Positions 1 to 30,903 are shown, counted from the first letter of the stretch. The stretch is DNA of 40,326 bases from Paulinella micropora (GCA_009731375.1 BJOX01000030.1:1248283-1288608), one strand, 5' to 3'. Notes: generated by a model not told the origin, from the letters alone. Translations and numbers: made by a program.

Positions 1-189
1 GCCCCCGGGGGGGGGGGGTCAAAAGGTCTCTTTGGGCGCCGCAGCATATAGTTTAGAGAGGGGAGTATAGCTACTAGCTTTAGTATGGCTAGCTAGTGTG
101 TGTGGCATTCTATCAGTGAGCCTTTCCCTGTCTTTTTTTTTCCGAGTATAATCTCTCTAACGGGAAGCGCTGACATTTTTTTTTCAAAC

Positions 190-236
<47 letters not shown>

Positions 237-242
237 CATTAC

Positions 243-310
<68 letters not shown>

Positions 311-368
311 TTGGAGTGTTGACTGTGACATATTTGAGGGAAATCCCGATGAAAAAACCTAGTCACAC
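1..368. repeat. Window edge and (ATT)n microsatellite
   Basis: The first 190 bases are a C/G homopolymer edge followed by unique sequence in which I see no gene. Positions 191-309 are an almost pure (ATT)n array with one ATC interruption. Then 60 bases of unique sequence run into a gap. The isoleucine- and asparagine-rich open frames here are translated repeat. Confidence 0.9.
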
Positions 369-1223
369 NNNNNNNNNNNNNNNNNNNNNNNNNNNNNNNN
401 NNNNNNNNNNNNNNNNNNNNNNNNNNNNNNNNNNNNNNNNNNNNNNNNNNNNNNNNNNNNNNNNNNNNNNNNNNNNNNNNNNNNNNNNNNNNNNNNNNNN
501 NNNNNNNNNNNNNNNNNNNNNNNNNNNNNNNNNNNNNNNNNNNNNNNNNNNNNNNNNNNNNNNNNNNNNNNNNNNNNNNNNNNNNNNNNNNNNNNNNNNN
601 NNNNNNNNNNNNNNNNNNNNNNNNNNNNNNNNNNNNNNNNNNNNNNNNNNNNNNNNNNNNNNNNNNNNNNNNNNNNNNNNNNNNNNNNNNNNNNNNNNNN
701 NNNNNNNNNNNNNNNNNNNNNNNNNNNNNNNNNNNNNNNNNNNNNNNNNNNNNNNNNNNNNNNNNNNNNNNNNNNNNNNNNNNNNNNNNNNNNNNNNNNN
801 NNNNNNNNNNNNNNNNNNNNNNNNNNNNNNNNNNNNNNNNNNNNNNNNNNNNNNNNNNNNNNNNNNNNNNNNNNNNNNNNNNNNNNNNNNNNNNNNNNNN
901 NNNNNNNNNNNNNNNNNNNNNNNNNNNNNNNNNNNNNNNNNNNNNNNNNNNNNNNNNNNNNNNNNNNNNNNNNNNNNNNNNNNNNNNNNNNNNNNNNNNN
1001 NNNNNNNNNNNNNNNNNNNNNNNNNNNNNNNNNNNNNNNNNNNNNNNNNNNNNNNNNNNNNNNNNNNNNNNNNNNNNNNNNNNNNNNNNNNNNNNNNNNN
1101 NNNNNNNNNNNNNNNNNNNNNNNNNNNNNNNNNNNNNNNNNNNNNNNNNNNNNNNNNNNNNNNNNNNNNNNNNNNNNNNNNNNNNNNNNNNNNNNNNNNN
1201 NNNNNNNNNNNNNNNNNNNNNNN
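369..1223. other. Assembly gap, 855 N
   Basis: Run of N. The right edge enters directly into a SINE 3' fragment, so the missing sequence probably includes the rest of that SINE. Confidence 0.99.
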
Positions 1224-2063
<840 letters not shown>

Positions 2064-2165
2064 TCCTTCTTCATTCTTCTTCCTTCCCTTCTCTTTCCTA
2101 TCTGCTTTTTCTCCTTTACTTCTCTCATTCACAACGAAAAGGCGAACCAATGAGGTAGCTGGCAG

Positions 2166-9709
<7,544 letters not shown>

Positions 9710-10395
9710 AACGTTCCTGAGTTAAGCTTCTTTTGAGACTTTTCGAAAACAACAAAGCTGATTTCCCAGAAAATAATGCCAGACCATGTCCCCCCCCCCC
9801 CATTCGGATATTCTGACCTGCTATTTATTTACGATGAAGCTCTGACGAGCATTCATTTCTTTCGTTGCGGCAGAATATTCGTGCTGTTCATTGTAAATTT
9901 CAAGACGCCGTCAGCGACAAGCGAAACTTTCTGCATTGACTGAGATGTACCTTGGCTTCTGTTTCTTAAGAGGGGCTGGAGCCGGGACTACCTTCGTTTG
10001 TTGTGAATAGTTGGGAATTCAATTGTGATTGTATTCGTTTGTGAAACCTTCATCTATCTCCAAAATTTTTCAAATATTTATTTGTAAATATATTTGCTGT
10101 GCATTTTCCCTATCTTCTAAATTTTCACTTCAAGACAATTATTATATAAGTTGATTTTCGTTCCTGCTGAACGGTTCTATTAATAGTATCAAAATTAAAG
10201 TTTTGCTTGTACTCAGAGTCAGATACTCTAGATCAGTATATATTTTTATGTACCGTAATCGCTTCCCACTAAAGCTTGCCCCTACTATGTTAGTGGCAAG
10301 TATATTCTCATTAAAAGTGTTTTCGTAAAAAATCACGCTTGATTTAAACTTGCCACTGGTAGGAATAAGTGGGAACTTGAGACAGTGGGCCTCAA
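9710..10395. other. AT-rich 3' flank of gene 1
   Basis: Includes the probable 3' UTR of gene 1, with a short poly-C at about 9790-9801. A 10-base inverted repeat ('agtggcaagt' / 'acttgccact', near 10290 and 10347) could form a hairpin. No further gene seen. The 64-codon minus-strand frame here has no recognisable content. Confidence 0.5.
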
Positions 10396-10572
10396 TGGAC
10401 GAGAGGGTTCGTATTTTACTTTTACTTAGATATTTGAATAATTACTGACACGTCACTAAATGCTCCAACCCCCTTTGAATTCACCGTTAAACTTAGAGTG
10501 ATATAGGTAAAGTAGGTAATTGTCCTTGGAGTGGGCCGGTATGACTAAATACTATTATTAATAAATTATCCA
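10396..10572 (-). repeat. Terminal direct repeat C1 (LTR-like), 177 bases
   Basis: It matches 13421-13582 apart from a 15-base insertion ('gaattcaccgttaaa' region) and point changes. On the minus strand it starts TGGATAAT and ends CTCGTCCA, the TG...CA ends typical of LTRs. Just upstream on that strand is 'taggggga', a purine run like a polypurine tract. I see no matching target-site duplication. An LTR is the best reading, but a repeated 5' leader fragment is possible. Confidence 0.5.
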
Positions 10573-10706
10573 TTGCTCCCCCTATTTAGGAATAACGGCC
10601 CCATCTAAATTATGCTACTAACCTCGCATATATGGTGGTAAATATTTGTAGCCCTATTCAGAAATTAACGGAGCCGCCCTACCAACTAAATGCACTAACT
10701 CAATAC

Positions 10707-13117
10707 TTACTTTGTATCACGCTCAAAACTTGACTTATTATAGAGTAAAAAGGTCACAGCTGTAGCGCCGTCCATTCGCGCGCTTCCCCGCTCCCTTGCT
10801 TCCTTGAGGCCGACTTGTCCCTTAGCTCCCTGGCTCACGGCCGCTCCCTTGTCGACGCGGTAGTGCTCCGCCAGGGTCATGAAACCACTTGCTCGCCGCA
10901 TGCACCACCAATTGCCGCTCCGGGTCCGAGACGAAGTCGCTGTCGCTGTCGGTGTCGCTGTCCGCCCCCTTGGGGTTGCGTTGGTCCTTGTCCACGCTCC
11001 TCCGATCCTCCGACTTTGAAAAATAAATTTGCCCCTCGACTGGGCCCCGCCTGTTCTTTGCGCTCCTTTCTTTTCCTTTCTTCTTATTTTTTTGCTTCTG
11101 CGCTTTGAGCGCTTCTCCTTCTCTTTCTTCTCCTTCTCAGAGTCAACTAACGGCTTAGGTGGGTTAATTATGTTTTGCTTCCCCATCACTGGGGCTAAGC
11201 CTTCCCTCTCACTCTCTCTTTCCTGATCTGTATGCAGCCCGCAAAATCGCCCTCTCAACAAACCACAAGCTGCCTCTCGCAACAACACATTCTCACTCTC
11301 TATGTCATGCGTGCATACAAAACATTGCTGCCCACCTGACACTCGCCCCTCACATTGACGATATACTTCTCTCTCTTGTACTACCATCACTTTGCCCATG
11401 TGTGCCTTCTCCTTTACCATGCCTACTCTGTCTCGCCCTGTCAAAAATCTCATCGTCCTTTTTAATGTTTTCACCTTCTCACCTTCCTCATCCGTGTCTG
11501 ACTCACTCCCCCTATCTGTGTCAGAAGTGTCTGACTTACTCCCCCTTCCTAACTTTCCATGTTCCACTTTTCCTTTCTTTTCCTTCTCTCTCGGTTCTTC
11601 CTTCTCACCTGGCTCTTCTCTCGCCTTCTTCATCTCTTCACATTCATGCAGTCTATGCTCACCCCCACACATCCTGCACTCCTTCTCACATGCGGAGAAC
11701 ACATGCCCCTCCATGTTACAGTTGAAACATTTCTCTCCTTTCTTCCACGTCTTCTTTCTCGTTCCTGTTCCTTTCCCTCCCCCTTTCTTATTAGTGGTGG
11801 TGTGTTTAAACCTACAGTTAGATCTATCACAGCGGCGGCTGCCTGACTGTTCAAACAGGTAGCACACCCCAGGCACACTACGCATAGTGACTGACCCCTC
11901 TGTATGAGCAAAACGACACCCATCCCCCCACTTGCATCCACTCTCTCTTTGGAACCCAAAACACACACCTCTCTGGGCCCTTCCTCTCTTTGTTGGCATC
12001 TTTCCCTGCGTGTGCTTTTTCCTTCTTCATCTTCTTCTCTCTCTCTTTGTTCCTATCTATCTCCAATGCTCTTTCTTCCAACTCCTCCCACCATTCCTCA
12101 AAAGACCATGCACGCTGCTTCTTATTCATCTTCAGCGTGCTCATCCATCCTCCCCAATCCTTTCTCACCCCCTCTGATGCATACTCAGGGTTTTGCAAGG
12201 CATTAGTGATTATTGTTTCCATTGTTCTGTGGGGTGTTTTATGGCCTACTGCCTTTAGCTCTTCATCTAACGCAACAAACGCATCAAACTGCGGAGCATA
12301 ATCACACCCCTCATCAAATGTCCATGCATTCATCGCATTTATTTTATCTTGCACATCTTCCTCACTCACCTTACCAAACCTTTTGGTTAGTCTTGCCCAC
12401 ACAGTGTGCAAGTTCTGACCAAAGTCTGGTGAGGTGTCTCTCACCAAATCTGCCACACTCCTCTTGGCTTTACCTGCTAGCTTATCAAACACAAACGAAA
12501 AAGCTTCCTCTCTCTGTCTTTTCATCTCATGCTCCAAACTCTCCTCATATGCTACTATCATTCTATCTTCCTTCTCTTTTTCCTCTACTTGCTCCTTGCT
12601 CTTCGTCGTGATTGTTGTCGTTGTTGGTGTGGAATAAGTAGGTGAAAGCTGACTACTCACTCTCCCCCTCTCCTCCACCCTCTCTTCTCCTCCCTTTTGC
12701 TCACTCTTACCACTATCTCCCCCTAACGTAGGCTGCCTTTCTGTCTCAGTAAAATAAGATGTAAGGTTTTCCTTGTCTGTCTCTGACTCTGAGTCTAACT
12801 CAGCTTCCTCGTCCTCCTCTCTCAACCCTATCTTTCCTCTCCCTCTTGCTAGCTGTTTCCCTGCTCTCTCTCCCCACCTCCACATGTAATTGGGGACTGT
12901 TTTCCCCTTGCTGTGCAAAGCACTTACATTACTCTCATGCACTATCCTAATGTGTTCTTCTGGGGTCTTGAGTGCCCCCTTAAGTCCTTTGCCTCCCAAG
13001 GCCAAAACTATCTCACGTTGAAAGGCCTTGAACGGGGTTCTCCCGTCATACTGTCCTTTTGTTGTGACTACCTTTTCTTTGTTTTTGGTTGTGCCTCTTA
13101 AGAGTACTAAAGCTCAT
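10707..13117 (-). pseudogene. Gag-like retroelement gene with CCCH and CCHC zinc fingers, frameshifted
   Basis: Two overlapping minus-strand frames form one broken gene. Frame 1 (13005-11878) is charged and glutamate/lysine-rich, with a Gag/capsid-like region from FSFVFDKLAGKAKRS to AWSFEEWWEELEERALEI. Frame 2 (11999-10707) carries two CCCH fingers (C13-x8-C22-x5-C28-x3-H32; C46, C57, C62, H66) and two zinc knuckles (C91-x2-C94-x4-H99-x4-C104; C108-x2-C111-x3-H115-x4-C120), then a basic/acidic tail. Moving from frame 1 to frame 2 needs a +1 shift (or -2) near 11965. A second break is a one-base insertion after MSFST at 13117, compared with the sister copy at 17306. This is a nucleic-acid-binding Gag of a retrotransposon with no polymerase following it. 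Decay is more likely than programmed shifting, because there are two breaks. Confidence 0.7.
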
Positions 13118-13775
13118 GACTCTTCTGAGGTCTTACTGTCTGTTTTCCTTTGTTGTAGCAATCAAGTTGTAGCAGTCCCACTGGAATGCTGTCCTCTTTA
13201 CCCCAACGCAGGTCACCTAACCAAAACGGGGGACAGGTACAATGCGTTCAAAACTTAGCCAAACTTTAAGGGTCTTAGTATGAAAGCTTCCCTTTTATTG
13301 TGTTAATTACTGGAATGACACCAACCCTCTTGACGACAGTCGCCTCCCGGTCGGCGATGGTCTCCTCTTTCTTTGCTTGCAGTGCTCCAGAGTTAAGCGC
13401 TGCCAAGGCCCATAACCCAATGGACGAGAGGGTTCGTATTTTATTTTTACTTAGATATTTGAATAATTACTGACACGTCACTAAATGCTCCAACCCCCTT
13501 ACTTAGAGTGATATAGGAAAAGTAGGTAATTGTCCTTGGAGTGGGCCGGTATGACTAAATACTATTATTAATAAATTATCCATTAGGCCTTAGGAAGTTA
13601 ACTTGTTTTGTTGCCCACATAAGCGCTGTCTGGCCTTCAAAATCTTACTAATAAATTCATAAATACATACAGTGGCATACATACATACAATATTACATAA
13701 AATACATAAAATACATATACATACATACATACATACATCGTCTGACCTTCGACTCTGAGATTCAGGATTTATTAT
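12961..13775 (-). repeat. Shared 5' module, copy 1
   Basis: About 800 bases nearly identical to 17151-17942. On the minus strand it comprises the LTR-like C2 repeat, a leader, and the first codons of an ORF up to '...KGLKGALKTP'. Homology stops abruptly after the CCA (Pro) codon, where this copy continues as EEHIRI and the other as HDLDVA. Confidence 0.85.
13421..13582 (-). repeat. Terminal direct repeat C2 (LTR-like)
   Basis: Same repeat as 10396-10572 but lacking 15 bases. It has TGG...CCA ends. The leader downstream of its minus-strand 3' end begins 'ttgggttatgggcc', whose TGG could start a tRNA primer-binding site. The sister copy (about 17601-17769) lacks the terminal 'tggacgagag' bases. 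Confidence 0.5.
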
Positions 13776-15097
13776 ATTTTCTGTCTGGTTGCAAATTTGA
13801 TAGTCAATAGGAGAGATAGTAATCCTACCCAAATCCGTAGTGGGAGCATGGGATCCGTAACTTAACCGACAACCTTAGTGATATCGAGGCACAAGGCCCG
13901 AGTATTCGGGGAAGTGGAAGCGTCTGGCCCAAAGGCGTGGCTGCCCGCTAGGATCTGTGCGTATCCTACCTTTCTGTCATGGGATACACGACACGGTATG
14001 TAGGAGAAAGCTTGAGGAACATATATGAGGGAGGGAAAGGGAGGGTAGATGGTAGGATATACGAAAGAGAAAACCGGAACTATATAATGATCTAACACCG
14101 GGAAAGGTCGTCCCTGGTCCCGCGGACAATCGCCTGGTCGTAAGCCTTCGTCGGGTCCCATCGTGGGCTGGGTCATTCCATGATGTGCTTCGTCGTAAAC
14201 TGGTCCAGATATCGGGGCTCCACACACACGCACGAGACTCAGAATTGTAGAAACATTGAATCATCAGGCAGAACCATTTCTGGACTAATTTGCGAATTCC
14301 TGGTTGTCCATCCCCTGCACCTTTTCTTGAACTGTATAGCTCTTGCACCTGGAGGGAAATGTAATGAGTAGAGGTATCGTCGTATACTGAAAGGGGTTGA
14401 GCATCCGGAGGGTCCGGCATCGGTACTGGGTGCTGAAGAGGCTAGGAGCCGGAAAATCCGGACTTATTACTGGGTGCCGAAACGGAGGGTGGATCCGTTA
14501 GAAACAAGTTAAACACTGGACTGGTGGCGCGGCGTGAAAGAGAGGGGGATAGGCCTGATTCCTGCAAGTGGAGATGTATCCAGTTTGAAAAGATTGAAGA
14601 GAGAGAAATGAATTTGACGACAAGGAGAGAATTCAAATCTAGCACGAGCGTCGAGTGCCTTGCTCTCGAGGTCGGGGAAGAGATGGAGAGTAGTGTGGGG
14701 AGCTTGGGGCACCGCTAGCTTCGTCAGCTGGGCGTCATGTTTAATGAATCCAAGGGGGACACAGGGGTCGATTCAGGGGGGAACGGGAAAACTATAAAAG
14801 GAAGTGTTCGTGTAAACTTGGCACGAGGCAATGTCCCTGGTAGAGAGTGTCGAGCCCTTGGTGTAGAACATCAGACAGGGGAAGAATCCTCAGGCTGAGA
14901 TGCCGGTCACGGGGGTCGGAAGACTCACTAGGCTGGCAGTCTCGACCAGAGGGTCTCCCTTGTCCTTGACTTGGCCGACCCGACCCCCCCACAAGACCGT
15001 TAGGAGTGCGGCGTTCCTTGCCCAGACTTGGTTGGCGTGCTTGGCTAAGTCCTATTGTAAACTCTGTGAGGTCGATCTTGATAAGTCTTGTCACACC
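13776..15097 (-). other. Probable 3' part of retroelement unit 2
   Basis: Unique sequence of moderate GC between the endonuclease frame and the next 5' module. Short frames on both strands carry no recognisable domain. A degenerate direct repeat ('ggtactgggtgctgaa' / 'ttactgggtgccgaa') lies near 14422 and 14466. I read the region as the 3' untranslated part or decayed coding sequence of the LINE-derived unit. Confidence 0.45.
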
Positions 15098-16430
15098 TTA
15101 TCTCGTGGCGTCCGCACTGTGGATGAATTTCCAAGCTTGGAGGATTGTGTCATGGCAGATCTTGGTCATCCCGCGGAATATGGCGAGAACTACAGCTTTC
15201 GACAGAACAAAGCGGAGTTCATTGTATGAGGTCTCTGAGATATAGCCTTTTGATCCCATTGCTATCACAATGATGTTTGAGGACATGTTGCGTCCTCTCA
15301 ACCGTTGATGGTGGATCGCGTCTTGCAGCTGTTCATATCTATGGTCATAGATGGCTCTTGGGTTATATCCCCACGCCCGGGTAGCTTTCCACGGGATGGA
15401 GGGCCACGTAACCGGTGGGTCCTCGCCTCTGTCAGAATTGGGGTTATTGGGAATGTATGGAGGTTTAACTCGTAGTCTATTGTGGTCCCAGAGTCCCTTT
15501 CTTTCTTTCCCGTCCATAACACCAGTAAGGTAGTTTTCGTCTTCTCTGACCAACCATTCGTCCCTGCGGAACGTGCAGTCCAGTAGGTAGACATGTGGTG
15601 TCTTGCAGTCTCGTGCTGCTAGAAAGTCAATCTTGTATGGAATCTCGGACCCTGCTAGGTCAGCCATGATCTGGGCTGCCGGATGGATGGGTGTAGAGGG
15701 GTCTCTCGGGAGTCTTTGGCTGTCGTCGTCGAGTGGGCCAATACCTGTCCCGTCGTCCTTCAGGTCATTAGCTAGTGGACTTGGTAAGGCTCCCTCTTCA
15801 CCGATGATAGTTAGCTTATTGTCTCCTTCCGTGTCGATGAGAAGACCTCTTTCTATGCACCGGCGAATCCATCGTCTGCATCTCGAATGTCTGACGTCAA
15901 CTAGCGCCTTTATTGCCTGTGGGTGGCGATCCGATTTGGAGAGAAGGTAATGACTGATATCGCCGTTCACTCCGCATCCATATGAGCACTTGGGTGAAGT
16001 GGACCCTTTGGTACTGGTAACGCTCAGTCTAGCGGGGGTATTCCACGCCTCCAGTTGGCATTTAAGGATGATAGCAGCGTCTCTGGCGGAGTAGCCTCTT
16101 CGAGGTTGAAGGAACTCATTCATTATCGCTTGGAAAGGCTTTCGGATCTCTGATCGTATGCCCCAGGTGAGACCAAACCTGGGGGCAACGGTCGTCTTAT
16201 ACGCGTTCTCCGATACCCGCTGTCGAAGTTTCCAGACGTTGTATGACGCCAGGTTGGCCTTTATCGTCTTTATGGCGTTGTCGACCGTGTCTGGTGCCAC
16301 TGTCTTCTTGGTGAGGAGGTTCGTGACTGACAGGACGACCGGGAGTTCAAGGGGATTCCATTCCGTGAAGGAGGGCTGTATACCTGCCGTTGGGGCATCG
16401 TGCCATTTATGCCTCCGCTTCTGATCTTGT
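15098..16430 (-). pseudogene. LINE ORF2 C-terminus: zinc knuckle plus restriction-like endonuclease
   Basis: The frame is open from about 16430; the first Met is at 16300 (400 residues). Residues 105-126 hold C-x3-C-x7-H with a second His at 126, in place of the usual fourth Cys of the post-RT knuckle. Then comes an endonuclease core: D225 in 'YKIDFL', D241 in 'VYLLDCTF', a 'RYEQL' helix at 321 and 'NIIVIAMGSKGY' at about 342-353. This order matches the C-terminal restriction-like endonuclease of R2/CRE/NeSL-type LINEs, which nicks target DNA for target-primed reverse transcription. The polymerase is absent, so the copy is not autonomous. The frame differs from the one that precedes it (17306-16407). 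Confidence 0.7.
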
Positions 16431-17306
16431 GAGTCGGCCTTCTGGCCAGGAGGAGTCTCCGATGTGGCCTGACGGGATGTGAAGGCTTACACCTACTCCT
16501 AGTGCTCGCTCGGATCCAGGGGAGGACCATGAGGCCGTCGCGTCGGTCTTCCTTAATAAGGTGAAGGTGCCCTTGCCACCCCATGAATGGTTGATCCGGT
16601 GGCTCTGGAAGTTTAGGGCATACGGGGGAGATGTCATCTGGTGTGGGAAGGTTGTCCTTCGGCGGTCCGTGTCTTGTAGAAACGTGGTATCTCGGCCAAA
16701 ATTCTCTGATGACTGGTGGGATAAATTACTCCGTGCATGACGGAGTGTAGTCTCCACAGGTCTGGGGGGTGCATGAACTGGGGGCGGGGGGCTTGTGAAT
16801 GCTGTTGAGAGGTCGTCTCGGGGGGGAGGGGGGGGGGGGCGNNNNNNNNNNGTGGGGCGTCGTTTGGGGAGAGGAAGTCTTTGGGGGCATATGATGTGGT
16901 CTCCTGGGAAGTATGTGTCCCATGCAAGCCGGAAGTGTGATTCCATCGCATATTGGACGTATTGGTCAGTGGAGAGGAGGCCTTTGATGAAGACAGTGAA
17001 GGTGCGGAGGTAATAACGGGAGACGTATGGCTGTAGGCCCATTCCACCGCATAACCCCGTGGGTCCATACAGTACAGCATTTGGGATTTCCTGTTGGGAA
17101 ATTTTTAGTAGTTCCCGGAAATGGTCGCGGAGAGCCACGTCTAAATCATGTGGGGTCTTGAGTGCCCCCTTAAGTCCTTTGGCTCCCAAGGCCCAAACTA
17201 TCTCACGTTGAAAGGCCTTGAACGGGGTTCTCCCGTCATACTGTCCTTTTGTTGTGACTTCCTTTTCTTTGTTTTTGGTTGTGCCTCTAAAAGTACTAAA
17301 GCTCAT
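16407..17306 (-). pseudogene. Chimeric ORF: shared 5' module fused to LINE post-RT region
   Basis: The frame begins MSFSTFRGTTKNKEKEV. It runs through the shared module to 'KGALKTP', then continues as HDLDVALRDHFRELLKIS and later GLCGGMGLQPYVSRYY. That 'GGxG' segment followed by a helix-rich stretch resembles the thumb and post-RT part of R2-like LINEs. A proline-rich section is interrupted by a 10-base gap at 16842-16851. The frame ends at 16407, about where the endonuclease frame takes over in another register. The join between module and post-RT sequence deletes everything that would encode the reverse transcriptase. Confidence 0.6.
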
Positions 17307-17942
17307 GACTCTTCTGAGGTCTTACTGTCTGTTTTCCTTTGTTGTAGCAGTCAAGTTGTAGCAGTCCCACTGGAGTGCTGTCCTCTTTACCCCAACGCAG
17401 GTCACCTAACCAAAACGGGGGACAGGTACAATGCGTTCAAAAACTTAGCCAAACTTTAAGGGTCTCAGTATGAAAGCTTCCCTTTTATTGTGTTAATTAC
17501 TGGAATGACACCAACCCTCTTGACGACAGTCGCCTCCCGGTCGGCGATGGTCTCCTCTTTCTTTGCTTGCAGTGCTCCAGAGTTAAGCGCTGCCAAGGCC
17601 GGTTCTTATTTTATTTTTACTTAGATATTTGAATAATTACTGACACGTCACTAAATGCTCCAACCCCCTTTGAATTCACCTTTACACTTAGAGTGATATA
17701 GGAAAAGTAGGTAATTGTCCTTGGAGTGGGCCGGTATGACTAAATACTATTATTAATAAATTATCCATTGTGCCTTAGGAAGTTAACTTGTTTTGTTGCC
17801 CACATAAGCGCTGTCTGGCCTTCAAAATCTGGCTAATAAATTCATACATACATACCGTGGCATACATACATACAATATTACATAAAATACATATACATAC
17901 ATACATACATCGTCTGACCTTCGACTCTGAGATTCAGTGTTT
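17151..17942 (-). repeat. Shared 5' module, copy 2
   Basis: Counterpart of 12961-13775. It contains the intact ATG-MSFST start at 17306. Copy 1 carries an extra base shortly after this start. The outer (5') end of the homology is at 'gactctgagattcag', after which the two flanks differ. Confidence 0.85.
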
Positions 17943-18770
17943 ATTATATAAATACACATAATGTTACATATATACATACATACATACATTATGCCGGCCC
18001 ACCCGGTATATAATGGCAATACTTATTGTTCAAGTCCGGTCTGTCGGTTATCCTTTGTCTGGAGATTAGGTGACGGACTCTGAGTCGGAGCCTATTTTAG
18101 TTATTCCTCAGTCCGAGCCTCCGGCTTCATATATTAATATATCGTTATTACAGTTATCGGTTATTAAATATCGTACTATCGTAACAATCTGGAGTCGCTA
18201 ATAAATCAACGGGGTATGGAAATTTTCCTCGGTTTCTCGGAAATTGTGAAGTTTTATATAAGTTAAACTTCAAGTTTACCGGTAAATATAATTAGAAAAT
18301 TTTACGGTAGTCTACGTCGACTTGAACTTTTTATATGTTAAACTTTTTGTATAAGTCAAACTTTTTCAATACATGGAAAAAATTAATAATCACTGTGTCG
18401 GAGTGACTGTAGTTCGAGGCAATTGTGCGTAACGGTCAAGTAAGTGGACCAAAGACATTGAGCGGCGGTTACTGTGTCCCACACACTTTCTAGTAGTGAG
18501 TTGTACTGTGTCTGGTCAGTTCAGGTCAGTGAATCTGCCTGCGCATTGAATTGACGATAGTGCAATGCGACTTCTAACGGAGTCACCCAGCAAACCGCAG
18601 AGTTAAAGGTGAGGTAAGGTCCGTGAGTGACCGTTTTATACCTATTCATCGTTAATTTCCATCCGAGCGCACGTTGTTGGCTGTGTTTATATATGTATGT
18701 GTTATGTACATATAACTACATACATAAGATGCATATGAATATGGAAATATATACAGAATTATATTATCAT
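17943..18770. other. Unique AT-rich interval
   Basis: Flank between the retroelement block and the 3' end of gene 2. It contains a short (CATA)n near 17966-17989 and imperfect repeats of 'aagttaaac/aagtcaaac' at about 18250-18365. I see no coding exon or RNA gene. Confidence 0.5.
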
Positions 18771-19019
18771 GTGAACACATATTTTTCTAGATAAGCGCAT
18801 GTATGTAGATGGAAGCAACAGGTGTAGGGGGCAGTGGGCGGGCGGCGAAGAGGAAGAGGAAAAAGGCGAGAAAACAGAGGACAAGGAGGAGGAGGAGGAG
18901 GAGGAGGAGGAAGAAGAAGAAGAAGAAGAAGAAGAAGAAGAAGAAGAAGAAGAAGAAGAAGAAGAAGAAGAAGAAGAAGAAGAAGGAAGGAGGAGGAGGA
19001 GGAGGGCGATGGTGAGCGC
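18771..19019 (-). repeat. (GAG)n/(GAA)n tract in the 3' region of gene 2
   Basis: On the plus strand about 18860-19005 is (GAG)n then (GAA)n, which reads (CTC)n/(TTC)n on the strand of gene 2, just after its stop codon. It is probably 3' UTR. The glutamate/lysine open frames on the plus strand are artefacts. Confidence 0.85.
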
Positions 19020-29370
<10,351 letters not shown>

Positions 29371-29689
29371 GCTGGTCTTGCAAATCGTAGCCTCTCGCCG
29401 AGAGTCTACTCTGGGTTTCAGATGTGCGCGCGGTAGTGCTTTTCCAAAGATTGGGAAAATGATCGTGGTCAGACCTGTCGCATTTGTCCTTTCCCTTCCC
29501 TTCTCCCAATAGGTTCAAAGGCTCTTAGTTTTCCTCCTTCATTCTCTCTTCTTTTCGACAACCACTTCATCAAACGACGTACTTGTCCTTAATGCACAAA
29601 ATTGTTGAAGCATAAAAACTAACAGACAAAAGCGCTTCTTGAATACAGAACGCAAAGACACCAACTCTTCAGTTCCACACATACACACA
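29371..29689 (-). promoter_or_regulatory. Candidate 5' region of gene 2
   Basis: Unique 320-base island upstream of the proposed start, between (CATA)n arrays. I see no convincing TATA box at a set distance. It would hold the 5' UTR and promoter, if the model is right. Confidence 0.35.
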
Positions 29690-30377
29690 TACCATAAATT
29701 CAAAATGCACTGTATTGCTTACACATACATATTTGCATACATAAATGACATTACATACATACATAAATGCATACATAATACATACATACATACATGCATA
29801 CATACATACATACAACATATGTATCTACATACATACGTACGTACATACATATGTTACATACATACATACATACATACATACACATACATACATACATACA
29901 TACATACATACATACATACATACATACGTACATACATGCATACATACATACATACATACATACATACATACATACATACATTACATACATTACATAAATA
30001 CATATGTCAAACATACATATGTATGTACATTATGTACATACATACATACATACATACATACATGCATGCATACATGCATACATAGCATATGTACATACAT
30101 ACATACATACATACATACATAATGTACATACATACATATATACATTCATTCATTCATTCATACATACATACATACATATATGCATACATACATACATATG
30201 TACATATATGCATGCATGCATGCATGTATGCATGCAATTCGTGCATGTAATGCATGCATACATGCATACATACATACATACATACATACATACATGCATG
30301 CATACATACATACATATGTACATACACACACATACCTACATACCTACATACATACCTACATACATACATACATACAT

Positions 30378-30408
<31 letters not shown>

Positions 30409-30871
30409 TACACACATACACACACATACATACATACATACATACATACCTACATACATGCCACATACATACCTACATACATACATACATAAACATACAC
30501 ACATAAACATACATAAAAATACGTACATACATACATACATAGATACATAGATACATAGTTACATAGATGCATACATACATACATACATACATACATGCAT
30601 ACAAACATACATACATACATACATACATGCATGCATACGTACTGATGGACAGACAGACAGACAGACAGACCGACAGACAGACAGACGGACAGATATAGAT
30701 ACATACATACATACATACATACATACATGTATACATATATACATGCATGCATGCATGCATGCATGCATATATGCATACATACATACATACATACATACAT
30801 ACACACCCACACACCCACACACATACATACATACATACATACGTACATACATGCATACATACATACATACA

Positions 30872-30903
<32 letters not shown>

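Noticed and set aside
13977-14420. 147-residue minus-strand frame
   Set aside because: No recognisable domain, overlapping frames of similar length on both strands, and a position in the 3' part of a decayed retroelement.
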